NCBI RefSeq assembly: GCF_943193065.1
Contig: NZ_CALPCS010000006.1
Location: 44,157-108,156 of the forward strand
From: Veillonella agrestimuris
GTDB lineage: Bacteria; Bacillota; Negativicutes; Veillonellales; Veillonellaceae
Length of the DNA: 64,000 nt
Direction of reading: 5' to 3'
Part shown: positions 46,618-55,021 of the stretch, piece after piece
Numbering within the stretch: position 1 is the stretch's first letter
How the letters are laid out: each line of letters opens with the position of its first letter
Notes under the pieces: model-generated
The model's input: the letters and a program-made list of their open reading frames with translations, nothing else
Told to the model about the DNA's origin: nothing
Database searches by the model: none
Made by a program: the position numbers and the translations under genes

Positions 46618-47516
46618 TCATTGTGATTGAGCATTGTCTGGATATGGATGAAAGTATGTTTTGAAATGATTTAAAGTCTTATGTTTTTCAAACATAGATT
46701 GTAGCATTCTGATGATTTCGTCTTTTCTTTTACCGTTTAAATCGCTTTCAAGGTCATCAATACCAGCGAGTTAACATTGAATAATTTTTCTGCTTCTTTA
46801 GAGTCCTTATATAAATTTTCAATTTGATTAAAATTATTATATGTTTCTAAAATGCGACGAATAGAGGTTAATAAATATTCTGCTTTACCGTGAGTGTATA
46901 GCCAATTAAGTTCATCTCATAATGCCTCATACCTTGTTTTAATATTGTTCTTTTTTCTACTTCTATAATATCCGTAGTCATACCATTTTTTATTAGTCTA
47001 AAGGTTGCTTTATTCTTTTTATCCTTAAACCATCAGTTGCATCTAGTATTTATATAGAAATGAGTATTTAAATATAATGATTTGATTTTTTTTGACGAGT
47101 GATTAGAATCTTGTAAATGATAAATGAATCATAAAAAAGCAACAACATTTTTTTCACCAGTGCTAAGCGTTTCTATTTTTCTTGGATTACCTTAATGATC
47201 TAGAATTTGATAGACTCCTTTTTGTTCAGTAGAAGACGCGTTGGCTAGAGTAAAAGAATGACTTCCAAGTCCTTTTATAAATTTATTTATGTATTCTATA
47301 GCGAGGTCTTCATTTACAGCTTACCGTTTCAATTCTTGGAGATTATTTTTATATTTTAGTAATTCATTTTTTTATAAATTAAAGTATTATTTGCAGCATT
47401 ATATTCTACTTGAGCTACTAAGCAACTAGTTTTATGTAATTCATACTCCGAAGCTTCATGTTCTAGATCAACGTAATGTTTGCGTAAAAGATTATTAGCA
47501 TTTTGTTTAATTTTTT
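46618..47516 (-). pseudogene. Decayed AAA ATPase (PrrC/RloC-like, AAA_13)
   Basis: Minus-strand translation with several frameshifts and stops reads LGSHSFTLANASSTEQKGVY, GNPRKIETLSTGEKNVVAFL (about 47140-47200), KNKATFRLIKNGMTTDIIEV, a TSIRRILETYNNFNQ-like stretch and a NHFKTYFHPYPD end. This is the C-terminal half of the large AAA_13 ATPases, some of which are anticodon-nuclease defence proteins. A coiled-coil part (EHEASEYELHKTSCLVAQVEY) precedes it at 47400-47516. The 5' half is missing and is replaced by a transposase relic. Confidence 0.65.
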
Positions 47517-47813
47517 CTATGGCAAGATTCGTGATACTGATTTACATGTATTTGCGAACAAAGGGGTTTTGTTTAGAAAATGCATACCCACAATGTGTAT
47601 AGCTATATCTCCGCGTCTATATTTACTAATTAATATACCACATTGAATCATTATATTACAGTACGAATCCAGTAATTTTTTATACGTTTGGTTGCATGAT
47701 GACACTTTGGACAAATATATTCTTGTTTGATATTGTGTAAAACTCTGTATAATTTTTAATAGGCATATACGCTCACATCTTTTTAGGACTTTGACATTTG
47801 TATTGTAAAGCAT
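47517..47813 (-). pseudogene. ISL3-family transposase N-terminal relic
   Basis: One frame gives EYICPKCHHATKRIKNYWIR and, after a frameshift, THCGYAFSKQNPFVRKYM. Together they resemble the zinc-finger N-terminus of ISL3-type transposases (CPxC...RIxDYR...RRYxCxxCGxxFxE). The 98-codon frame here is not a credible gene. It adjoins the truncated AAA ATPase and may have caused the truncation. Confidence 0.5.
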
Positions 47814-47842
47814 GTGAGTGGTATATGCTTATTTTTTGCAAA

Positions 47843-47885
47843 AAAATAATGTTAGATGTGCCACCTTGATGGTGACACCCCAACA
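47843..47885 (-). terminator. Strong terminator of the reverse transcriptase unit
   Basis: On the minus strand, a roughly 15-bp stem (47850-47865 with 47871-47885, core GGTGTCACC/GGTGGCAC) has a 5-base loop and is followed by TTATTTTTTT. It lies 46 bases beyond the reverse transcriptase stop and closes a self-contained transcript that begins near 49725. Confidence 0.85.
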
Positions 47886-47931
47886 TTTATTATAGGCTAA
47901 AAATTATTATTTAAACTAGCATGGATGGCAT

Positions 47932-49368
47932 TTATAGTTTTGCCTTTAGTCGTTTTGATAGATGTTGTATAGACTTATTGGTTACCTTAATAATGGGGGT
48001 ATCATCCTTAAACTTTCTTTGTGCTCTAATTACATAATCATGAAAATTACCATTATCTTGAGTTATCAGTCTTACATGAGGTAAATCTTGATGTTTTTTC
48101 CGATATGAAATAGTTCCTTTATATGTATATTGATTATATACTCTATATAATGGAACTGGCTTGGATTTTGTATTTTTTTTAGCAATACTATTTACGGCCT
48201 TTGACATTTTTCCAAAATAGCGTGAGAGTGTTTTATTTCTTATAGATACATTGTTACCATCAAAAGAGAAACCTAAATAATTTATAATTTTCTTTTTCTT
48301 ATTAGGATTATTAGATTCAACTGTGGAAGTATCTGAATTAGTATTTAAGAAATCTAAATTAGTAATTTGATTAGAGTTTATTTCAAATATATGACATTTT
48401 TCGTTTTGTAGTGTAATACCTTTTATCGAATTACACTTATTAGAGAACTCTTTCAAAAGTAATTTTAAATTGCAGGTACTTTTTGGTATAACTAAAATAA
48501 AATCATCACTGTAGCGTTGATAAAAACCGTGATAACTATGAGTCCAGTTTGTAATCGATTCATCCCAATGTATCATATAGATATTAGATAAAACAGCACT
48601 TATTGGGGTTCCTTGTGGAATGCCATATGATTCCTTATGTGGACTAATATTTATTTTATCAGATGATCTTACAGCGGCCATTGTTAGGACTCTACCACTA
48701 TTATTATTAAAAGAACTACTATTCAATAATTTTCTGTGGGCAACAGAATCCTTTAGTTTATGGTACTTAAGTATATCTTGAATACTAATTGAAGAAAATC
48801 TAGTTATATTCTTAAAAATATTATAGTAATCTTGAGGGAGTTTGCGATTTTTTTTGATTTTAATGTTTTTATGACTTAATAAATCAATTAGGCATTCTTT
48901 TAAATACTGATGGTCAAGAGAATCAAAAAAATGAGTAAAATCTCCGATAATCACATAACAATCTTTATTATCTTGTTGTAATGTCCTAATAAAATTGAAA
49001 GCATTGTAGGCAAAATCAATATTACTCTTTCCTAAATTAGTCCTATATGCTACTGGTGCTGTTGCGAATCCATGGTCTGATATATAACAATTATATAATT
49101 CATTTAACTTATAACTATAATACCGATAAATCCAGGAATCTATATGTGCGGTATAATAGAGCTCTCGTTCTTTTGAATTATCTACTCGATTATTTTTCCA
49201 TTTTATTTTAGGGATAGTGAAATGGATAAGTGGATAAAATCCATGGTGTGCAACTTTTTCCTTATTAAAAATATAGCTCTTTACTTGTTCATAAGAAACC
49301 CATACGTCAAAATGATTATATTTACGAGTTAGAGTTTGAACTTTAGATTCCCATTTTAGTAAGTCCAT
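47932..49368 (-). CDS. Reverse transcriptase, putative defence-associated (DRT/UG class)
   Basis: 478-residue RNA-directed DNA polymerase. Catalytic core: VIIGDFTHFFDSLDH (Asp at about 143), GIPQGTPISAVLSNIYM (249-265) and YSDD (286-289), then LGF (about 366). An N-terminal extension has HHGFYPLIHF and YYTAHIDSWIYRYY; about 110 C-terminal residues are basic. There is no maturase/HNH domain and no retron NAxxH or VTG motif, so a stand-alone abortive-infection or defence-type RT fits best; the subtype is not resolved. GAGGAG sets the start at 49368. It has its own promoter, structured leader and terminator, and is flanked by transposase and ATPase ruins. Confidence 0.82.
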   Translation of the reverse strand: MDLLKWESKVQTLTRKYNHFDVWVSYEQVKSYIFNKEKVAHHGFYPLIHFTIPKIKWKNNRVDNSKERELYYTAHIDSWIYRYYSYKLNELYNCYISDHGFATAPVAYRTNLGKSNIDFAYNAFNFIRTLQQDNKDCYVIIGDFTHFFDSLDHQYLKECLIDLLSHKNIKIKKNRKLPQDYYNIFKNITRFSSISIQDILKYHKLKDSVAHRKLLNSSSFNNNSGRVLTMAAVRSSDKINISPHKESYGIPQGTPISAVLSNIYMIHWDESITNWTHSYHGFYQRYSDDFILVIPKSTCNLKLLLKEFSNKCNSIKGITLQNEKCHIFEINSNQITNLDFLNTNSDTSTVESNNPNKKKKIINYLGFSFDGNNVSIRNKTLSRYFGKMSKAVNSIAKKNTKSKPVPLYRVYNQYTYKGTISYRKKHQDLPHVRLITQDNGNFHDYVIRAQRKFKDDTPIIKVTNKSIQHLSKRLKAKL

Positions 49369-49433
49369 ATGCTCCTCATTGCAAAACCCACGAGTTACCA
49401 AGGTGGAATGGAAAGAGACTCGTGGGTATACTA

Positions 49434-49461
49434 TTTACACCATATATAATTTTTATATAAT
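49434..49461 (+). promoter_or_regulatory. Promoter of the antisense small ORF
   Basis: TTTACA (49434-49439), a 16-base spacer and TATAAT (49456-49461) on the plus strand, directed against the RT leader. Transcription would start near 49468, about 80 bases before the small ORF at 49550. Confidence 0.5.
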
Positions 49462-49549
49462 CGTCCACCAAATTAGGCCTATAGACTGTTGTCTGTAGAA
49501 TTCCGTCATTACAATTCATGTTACAATAATAAAGGAGATAATCAAGCTT

Positions 49550-49702
49550 ATGCTCAATCATAACTTTTATATCATACCTATGATATCAATATACGCTGTA
49601 ATCATATGGTTGGTCACTAGTGTTCTAGTAACAACTCAATATAATTATTGGCGGCAAGATACGAAACTTTCTTCGTACTTGCAATTCATTGGTCTCCTTT
49701 AA
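49550..49702 (+). CDS. Small one-helix membrane peptide antisense to the RT leader
   Basis: 50-codon ORF beginning MLNHNFYIIPMISIYAVII, with one hydrophobic helix (about 8-29) and a polar C-terminus (YNYWRQDTKLSS). AAAGGAG ends 12 bases before the ATG. A -35/-10 promoter lies upstream at 49434. A CTTTAATG...CATTAAAG stem with a T-rich tail (49697-49730) follows the ORF. The frame lies entirely inside the candidate RT template RNA, on the opposite strand. It could be a toxin-like effector or a product made from the RT-generated DNA; both ideas are inference. I recognise no family. Confidence 0.45.
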   Translation: MLNHNFYIIPMISIYAVIIWLVTSVLVTTQYNYWRQDTKLSSYLQFIGLL

Positions 49703-49731
49703 TGCAATCAAAGACTCATTAAAGTAATTTT

Positions 49732-49760
49732 ATTATAGCAACCTATTAAAACTAAAGCAA
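49732..49760 (-). promoter_or_regulatory. Promoter of the reverse transcriptase unit
   Basis: On the minus strand, TTGCTT (complement of 49755-49760), a 17-base spacer and TATAAT (complement of 49732-49737). Transcription would start near 49725 and read the structured leader and then the RT gene. Confidence 0.7.
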
Positions 49761-49864
49761 GGTATTAAATTTTATTGTATTTAAGGGGTGTTCTTTTTCT
49801 TTTTGTTATTCTATGCATTGCAACGAGTTTTGTGTTATCATGCACATATAGCATTTCATTATCT

Positions 49865-50760
49865 TTATATCAAGATAGTAGTGTGCGTATCTTGCTGATA
49901 CAGACTAGGCACAACCTTTGTATGAAATCGTATATGTCTTGGAAGACCGTACAGTGGAATATTGTTGTTTATAGGAGTCCCTAATCGCTTGCGTAGCAAG
50001 TGGTGTATTATGGACTTCTTTTTATCTTCCCGCAAATTGTAACGGTGAACACTCTGTAGACTGACAGATATGTAAAATTCACGCGGTTTTCTATGTGTTG
50101 TACTTGGCAAGTATTGAATGTACAGTTGAATTCTCTACTAAAACTTTCAATGGTAGGATGGATAGCTTTACGAATAGAGGTGTTGTTTTGTAATGTAACA
50201 ATATTTTTCATATTATCTGTGAGTATGCGTTGAGGCATACCATCTAGTTTTCCAAATAACATGTAAGTAGATGTAACAAAGTACTTTGCGAACGATTTTG
50301 CGTAACATAAAAGAGTTTCAATCGAGAATAACTCAGTATTAAGACAAGTATATTTAATATACTATTTGCATCTAAAAACTTAACATTTTCTTTCCAATCT
50401 AGTTGTGCCTGATAGTCTTATAATGATAGGTAGGTTGTTTGGGGTGTACGCCTTTATGGGTATTAAAATAGTGTTGACACTCCTTCCTTATATCTAGAAA
50501 ATATTGTCTAAAGGTAGATTCTGAAACGGCTAATTCATAGTTATCATATAAATATCTCCATAATACTGCTTTATAGTGAAACTTTTTCGGAGTTATGTCA
50601 TCTATAGTAACTCGTTAATGACGGGTCTTAATGTATTGATGGAGGAAGTCTCTTTCCGCTTACTACTAGGTGCACTTGTTTGTGTGCCAATCTTTGTTTA
50701 AAGTTTTTTCTATACGAGCAAAATTGGGTTTCATTCCAGTAGCCTCGTTATATCATCAAT
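49865..50760 (-). pseudogene. IS21-family IstA transposase relic
   Basis: Fragmented minus-strand frames give ELAVSESTFRQYFLDIRKEC, QAQLDWKENVKFLD, and LFGKLDGMPQRILTDNMKNI, in order. These match the helix-turn-helix and DDE core (second D in DNMK) of IS21 transposases. Many stops and frameshifts show it is dead. No partner istB piece is seen. The rest of the gap to 51030 is AT-rich and shows no gene. Confidence 0.6.
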
Positions 50761-51030
50761 TACCTATATTTTTATACTATATTTATACCTATACATAGTA
50801 TTTCTAAAATAATGAGTTATTGAGTGTTTTGATACTGTAATAACTTGCTCCGTAAATTATTATACTATAAAATAATTTAGGAAGTATTTTAGAAAAAGTA
50901 AGATATCAGTAGATTTAAAGAGGATTTGGTTTTATATTACAATTTAAGTAAGAATGAAAATTATTTATTAATGTGAATAGGTGTATCATGTATTTAGTAA
51001 ATCAAATTAAAAAATTTTTTTAAGCAGGAA

Positions 51031-51661
51031 ATGGGAAGAAGAAAGAGTAACTATAAAAGAAATATAAAATGTATGAAACGTTTTTTTAGTTCTCTTAGGA
51101 ATGGTACGTATATTAGTCGATATTTACGAAAGTTTTTTGTAAAACGATATAAAACATACCATAGACAAAGTACACTTAGGTTGAAGGAATTGTTAATGGT
51201 TAAATCAGCTAGTTTTAATAGTAGTGAATCATTGATGTGGAAAAGTGGGTTAGTTGGTGCTATATTAGGAAGTTTAATACCAAAGATAGGTGAATTTTCA
51301 GAATATTTGACTTTTAGTGTGAAGACTGTTGATATGAACTGGGCAAATTGGGTTATAATAGGATGTCTTCTTTTAGATATATTAATGCCCGTTATTTCTT
51401 GGATAATATCAGTTTTTATGGGACTTTCAATGTCATATACATGGCGTTTTTATTTCTTATTTTTTTATTGCTTTAATAATGTTTTGTTTAATCACGAGAG
51501 TACCTAATATAGATTGGATTCCTTTGGTGGTAATTATACTTTTTCTATTAAATATATTTAACCTTATTATTACTGTCATCGATGTATTTAAACAATGTAT
51601 GATTATTGAGTGTGATATTATTAAACGTATACTCGTAAAACGGGGAATTGAGTTAATTTAA
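51031..51661 (+). pseudogene. Membrane protein gene split by a frameshift at a T7 run
   Basis: The first frame (51031-51507) encodes a basic N-terminus and two or three hydrophobic segments, then runs into an out-of-frame end. Shifting frame at seven T (51460-51466) continues a helix (FIALIMFCLITRVPNIDWIPLVVIILFLLNIFN) to a stop at 51661, giving one protein of about 210 residues. I do not recognise the family. AAGCAGGA immediately precedes the start, a poor spacing. It may be a pseudogene, a slip-switched gene or a sequencing error in the homopolymer. Confidence 0.5.
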
Positions 51662-51764
51662 TCAAATTGTTTGTTATATCGGTATTATTTAAATTTGATA
51701 TGTATGCACTCATATTTACAGAAGAAGTATCTACATTAGAAAATATCTTGCATGAGGTTTTCAA

Positions 51765-51809
51765 GCAAAATCAATGACCACCCGTCTAACGGGTGGTCAT
51801 TGATTTTGC
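51765..51809. terminator. Perfect 21-bp terminator hairpin
   Basis: 21 bases at 51765-51785 pair exactly with 51789-51809 around a 3-base loop (core GACCACCCGT). The right arm contains a TTTT, and the left arm an AAAA. It lies between the split membrane gene and the convergent flavoprotein pseudogene and should stop both. Confidence 0.8.
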
Positions 51810-51885
51810 CTCATAAGCCTTAGTTTGTTATAGATAATTATTATATAATTTTGCAGAATAAATCAATATGACTATCGTATATACT

Positions 51886-52494
51886 TTATCTTCTTCTGGT
51901 GCTTCTACGACGCCCTTTAGCAGCATTCATGACTTTCATAAGGTAAGCCATGTTTTTTCTGAGGACGCGCATGATTTGGTTGCCTTCCGTGTCTTGTACT
52001 ACTTCATCTGGTGTTGTGCCATAGATGATATTCCAGTAGTTTGATGTAGGGATCATCATTTCAGAATAGGATAGGTAGTAGTTTAACTCGTTTAACGTAG
52101 AAATACCACCTTCGCGGCGGTCTGCGACAATGGCTGCCCCTACCTTATGACGGAATAAGTTCCCATTAGATGTGCTGACATAGAAGAGTCGGTCTAGGAA
52201 AGATTTCATTGTACCTGGTACGCCAGAATAATGAACAGGAGATCCTAGTAAAATACCATCAGCTTCTTTTACTTTTTGAATGGATTCGTTAATGATGTCA
52301 TTTGTAATTATGCATTGCTCATTTTGTTTCGTGCTACAATTGCCACATGCAATACAGCCACGAATTGATTGATTTCCGACATGGATGATTTCGAATTCAA
52401 TGCCTGCCACTTCTAACTCTTTGCCTACTAATTGTAAGGCGTGATATGTGTTACCATTAATTTTAGGACTGCCGTTAAATGCTACTACTTTTAT
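51886..52494 (-). pseudogene. Iron-sulfur flavoprotein, copy 2, broken
   Basis: Nearly the same sequence as copy 1 (44544-45176), but the start codon is ATA at 52494 instead of ATG. In addition, one extra G in GGGCGTCG near the 3' end shifts the frame, so the tail reads GRRRSTRRR rather than GIVxAPEKEDKVYTH. An internal GTG at 52410 would omit the FMN loop. The Cys cluster CIACGNC is intact. About 130 bases upstream, including the promoter, match copy 1. It is a decaying duplicate. Confidence 0.8.
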
Positions 52495-52629
52495 TAGATC
52501 TTTTTACCTCGTATATTACAATAGTGTGTTAGTAAGTGAAATTATTATAACTATAGATTAATATTATATAATCTGAATTATAGTATGTTTTGAGTTTAGT
52601 TAGAGCATAATATATATAATTATTTTTTA

Positions 52630-53322
52630 TTATCGAATACACTCTAAAAATAATCTAAATCTTCTATCAAATCTAGTATTAAGTTTTTTAGGCATTAGCT
52701 GCAAAGTTAAGACTTCATTTTCTATATTTACGAACCCAGCAGATAAGAGTCTTAAATATAGATATTTATCTATCGTGGCAAAACTGTGAGTTTCGACAGG
52801 TCCTTTAAAGTCGGTATCATCTCGTGCATTTTTGTATAGAGTTTCAAGGTTTGTAAAGTCTACCTCTTGTGGTTTTATATCCAATGTTAATAAGGTTTCT
52901 AGATCTGAAGAGAGTAAACGATCAACAGCAATAGAAAATTCCTTAAATGTATTCCAGTCTATTTTGTCTACAATAAAATTATAAAACAGATGGCCTATAT
53001 AATAAGCTTTATCTTCTTCATTGATAGAGTCTAAACATATGATAATCCATTTTAAATCATCATTGAGTTGGTCTTTTTTATCTATATATTTCTTTTTATA
53101 TTTTTCTTTAAATCTCTCAACGTCATGATTGGAGTTTAAAGCTACTATAAATTTACAAAATTTGTACATAAATACTTGGTTTGGAATATTATGAATAAGT
53201 TTTACCGCTGTAGTTAATGATTCAAATATTGGTAAGCCTCCATGGAGGAAATCCAATATACTTATTCCTGTATTGAAGCTATCTTTTAGTATTTCTTCTG
53301 CTGGATTTTGTGGGATATTCAT
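52630..53322 (-). CDS. Hypothetical protein
   Basis: 230-residue, mostly helical, soluble protein that I do not recognise. The N-terminal DFLHGGLPIFESLTTAVKLI could be an amphipathic or membrane-associating helix; the rest is charged. AGGAGG with the spacer CACT precedes the ATG, the same ribosome site used by jag and yidC, so it looks expressed. It lies within the accessory region between the broken flavoprotein and rfbB. Function unknown. Confidence 0.65.
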   Translation of the reverse strand: MNIPQNPAEEILKDSFNTGISILDFLHGGLPIFESLTTAVKLIHNIPNQVFMYKFCKFIVALNSNHDVERFKEKYKKKYIDKKDQLNDDLKWIIICLDSINEEDKAYYIGHLFYNFIVDKIDWNTFKEFSIAVDRLLSSDLETLLTLDIKPQEVDFTNLETLYKNARDDTDFKGPVETHSFATIDKYLYLRLLSAGFVNIENEVLTLQLMPKKLNTRFDRRFRLFLECIR

Positions 53323-53522
53323 AGTGCCTCCTCATTAATTAATCTTTGGTTATGTTACTATTATTATAGTCCACAGTGAGTATCTTGGTAATAGTATAAA
53401 TAAAGCTGTAAACATTCATATTCCACCTGAAAATTTATAATAAAGTTAAATATGGATTATGAAAATTAATCAAAAATATTAAATAATACAATTCGAGTTA
53501 TAAAATAACAGAAGGTAAACCC

Positions 53523-54515
53523 ATGAAAATCCTAATCACCGGCGGTGCCGGCTTTATTGGTAGTAATTTTATATACTATCTTCTCAAAACACATCCGTCG
53601 GATGAAATTATTTGTGTTGATGCTTTAACCTATGCAGGGAATCTGCATACGTTACAACCTTTGTTAGATAAGAAAAGCATCTGCTTTTACAAGGCGAACA
53701 TTACTGACCGAGAGGCTATTGACCGTATTGTTAAGAACGAACGGCCCCATATCATTGTTAATGTCGCCGCTGAAAGCCACGTGGATCGTTCTATTGAAAA
53801 TCCAGGTATTTTCTTAGAAACGAATGTGTTAGGAACGCAAGTATTGCTTGATGCGGCCCGTAAATATGATGTAGAGCGGTATCATCAAGTATCTACTGAT
53901 GAAGTGTATGGTGATTTGCCGTTAGAGAAATTAGCATTAGCTTTCACAGAAAATGCACCATTGCGTCCATCTAGCCCATATGCGGCATCTAAAGCAAGTG
54001 CTGATTTGCTCTGCCTAGCATATAGTCGTACCTATCAAATGCCTATTACTATATCTCGTTGTTCCAATAACTATGGCCCCTACCAATTCCCAGAAAAACT
54101 CATCCCTCGCATGATTATCAATGCATTACATAATAAAAAACTACCTGTTTATGGAGCAGGTAGCAATGTGCGAGATTGGTTATATGTAGAAGATCATTGT
54201 GCAGCGATTGATCTTGTTATGCGCAAAGGAACGATTGGTGAAATTTATAACGTTGGTGGGCACAATGAAAAAACAAATTTAGAAGTAGTTAGTACTATTT
54301 TGAAAGCACTCAACAAAGATGAATCACTCATTGAGTTTGTAGCAGACCGCCCAGGACATGATTTGCGATATGTTATCGACTCTACCAAACTAGAAACGGA
54401 ATTAGGGTGGACACCGAAATTCAGCTTTGCTGAACGAATCCAATATACTATACAGTGGTATGTTGAATATGAGGAATGGTGGCGAAACATGTTGAATGGT
54501 TCTGATGCGGTTTAA
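53523..54515 (+). CDS. rfbB: dTDP-glucose 4,6-dehydratase
   Basis: 330-residue short-chain dehydrogenase-type enzyme of the dTDP-rhamnose pathway, making dTDP-4-keto-6-deoxyglucose. The N-terminal NAD site is ILITGGAGFIGSN, the active site has STDEVYGDL and YAASKASADLL, and NNYGPYQFPEKLIP is characteristic. rfbA, rfbC and rfbD are not in this window. It stands alone, some 10 kb from the glycan locus, to which it may contribute sugar precursors. Confidence 0.92.
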   Translation: MKILITGGAGFIGSNFIYYLLKTHPSDEIICVDALTYAGNLHTLQPLLDKKSICFYKANITDREAIDRIVKNERPHIIVNVAAESHVDRSIENPGIFLETNVLGTQVLLDAARKYDVERYHQVSTDEVYGDLPLEKLALAFTENAPLRPSSPYAASKASADLLCLAYSRTYQMPITISRCSNNYGPYQFPEKLIPRMIINALHNKKLPVYGAGSNVRDWLYVEDHCAAIDLVMRKGTIGEIYNVGGHNEKTNLEVVSTILKALNKDESLIEFVADRPGHDLRYVIDSTKLETELGWTPKFSFAERIQYTIQWYVEYEEWWRNMLNGSDAV

Positions 54516-54693
54516 TCATCGCCGAGTAGGTAAGGAATAGTTTGATTCATTTATCGTAGAAATCAAGTGCTAAAAAAGGGTATAATAAAATAGTAATCAC
54601 AAATGATACAAATCAAGTTAGTGATATAGTTAGTTAATATACCATCGATGCGATCACCGTTAGGGCGGATTGTGTCGTGTACAAGGAGTTAAT

Positions 54694-54927
54694 ATGGTAC
54701 GATTAAGATTGAAAGAAAATAACGATACTCATGCTGTATACGAATTTTTACCAGAAGGTAAAGAAGAACGTATGGGCGTGCTCGGTATTGTGAAAGCAAC
54801 AAAAGAAATTGAGCGCATTCAAACAGAGCCAAATGATTGGGCTTATCGGGCCTATGCTATTAGCAAAATGCAAGGCTATGTAGATGCTAATGTGTATCCA
54901 GAACAAGATTTTGGTACTTGGTATTAA
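54694..54927 (+). CDS. Conserved small hypothetical protein
   Basis: 77-residue soluble protein, mixed alpha/beta, with MVRLRLKENNDTHAVYEF at the start and DFGTWY at the end. AAGGAG sets the start at 54694; an earlier in-frame ATG at 54670 has none. A strong terminator follows at 54939. I do not recognise a family or function. Confidence 0.65.
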   Translation: MVRLRLKENNDTHAVYEFLPEGKEERMGVLGIVKATKEIERIQTEPNDWAYRAYAISKMQGYVDANVYPEQDFGTWY

Positions 54928-54938
54928 TAGTATATTGG

Positions 54939-54986
54939 AAAAACCGCTCTCTACAGTTATAAAAAAGACTGTAGAGAGCGTTTTTT
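54939..54986 (+). terminator. Terminator of the small hypothetical gene
   Basis: A long stem (54939-54957 with 54968-54986, core CGCTCTCTACAGT) with six T, 12 bases after the stop codon. It may also serve the leftward flavoprotein gene that ends at 55022. Confidence 0.88.
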
Positions 54987-55021
54987 AGTTTTGATTTAAT
55001 ATATAACGTCGTTAAATATTT

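Larger units (their letters stand above)
49369..49725 (-). ncRNA. Structured leader / candidate template RNA of the reverse transcriptase
   Basis: About 357 nt lie between the minus-strand promoter and the RT start. Several stems are visible: 49697-49704 with 49717-49724 (CATTAAAG/CTTTAATG), TACGAA/TTCGTA near 49665-49680, ATATCATA-CC-TATGATAT at 49569-49586, AGAC/GTCT near 49485, and a perfect 10-bp stem 49386-49395 with 49418-49427 just before the ribosome site. DRT2- and DRT9-type systems are known to carry a structured template RNA upstream of the RT. That role here is inference. Confidence 0.6.

Noticed and set aside
47517..47813. 98-codon leftward ORF as a real gene
   Set aside because: Its DNA gives an ISL3 zinc-finger pattern only when read across frames; the single frame resembles nothing.
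47932..49401. Retron or group II intron for the reverse transcriptase
   Set aside because: No NAxxH or VTG retron motifs, no maturase or HNH domain, and no intron-like ends were seen. A stand-alone UG/Abi-type RT fits better, although I cannot run the phylogeny.
49376..49561. Minus-strand 61-codon ORF just before the reverse transcriptase
   Set aside because: It lies inside the structured leader, has no convincing ribosome site, and reads like chance sequence over hairpins. I keep the leader as RNA.
49865..50262. Leftward ORFs of 81 and 84 codons
   Set aside because: They are pieces of a frameshifted IS21 IstA relic, not intact genes.
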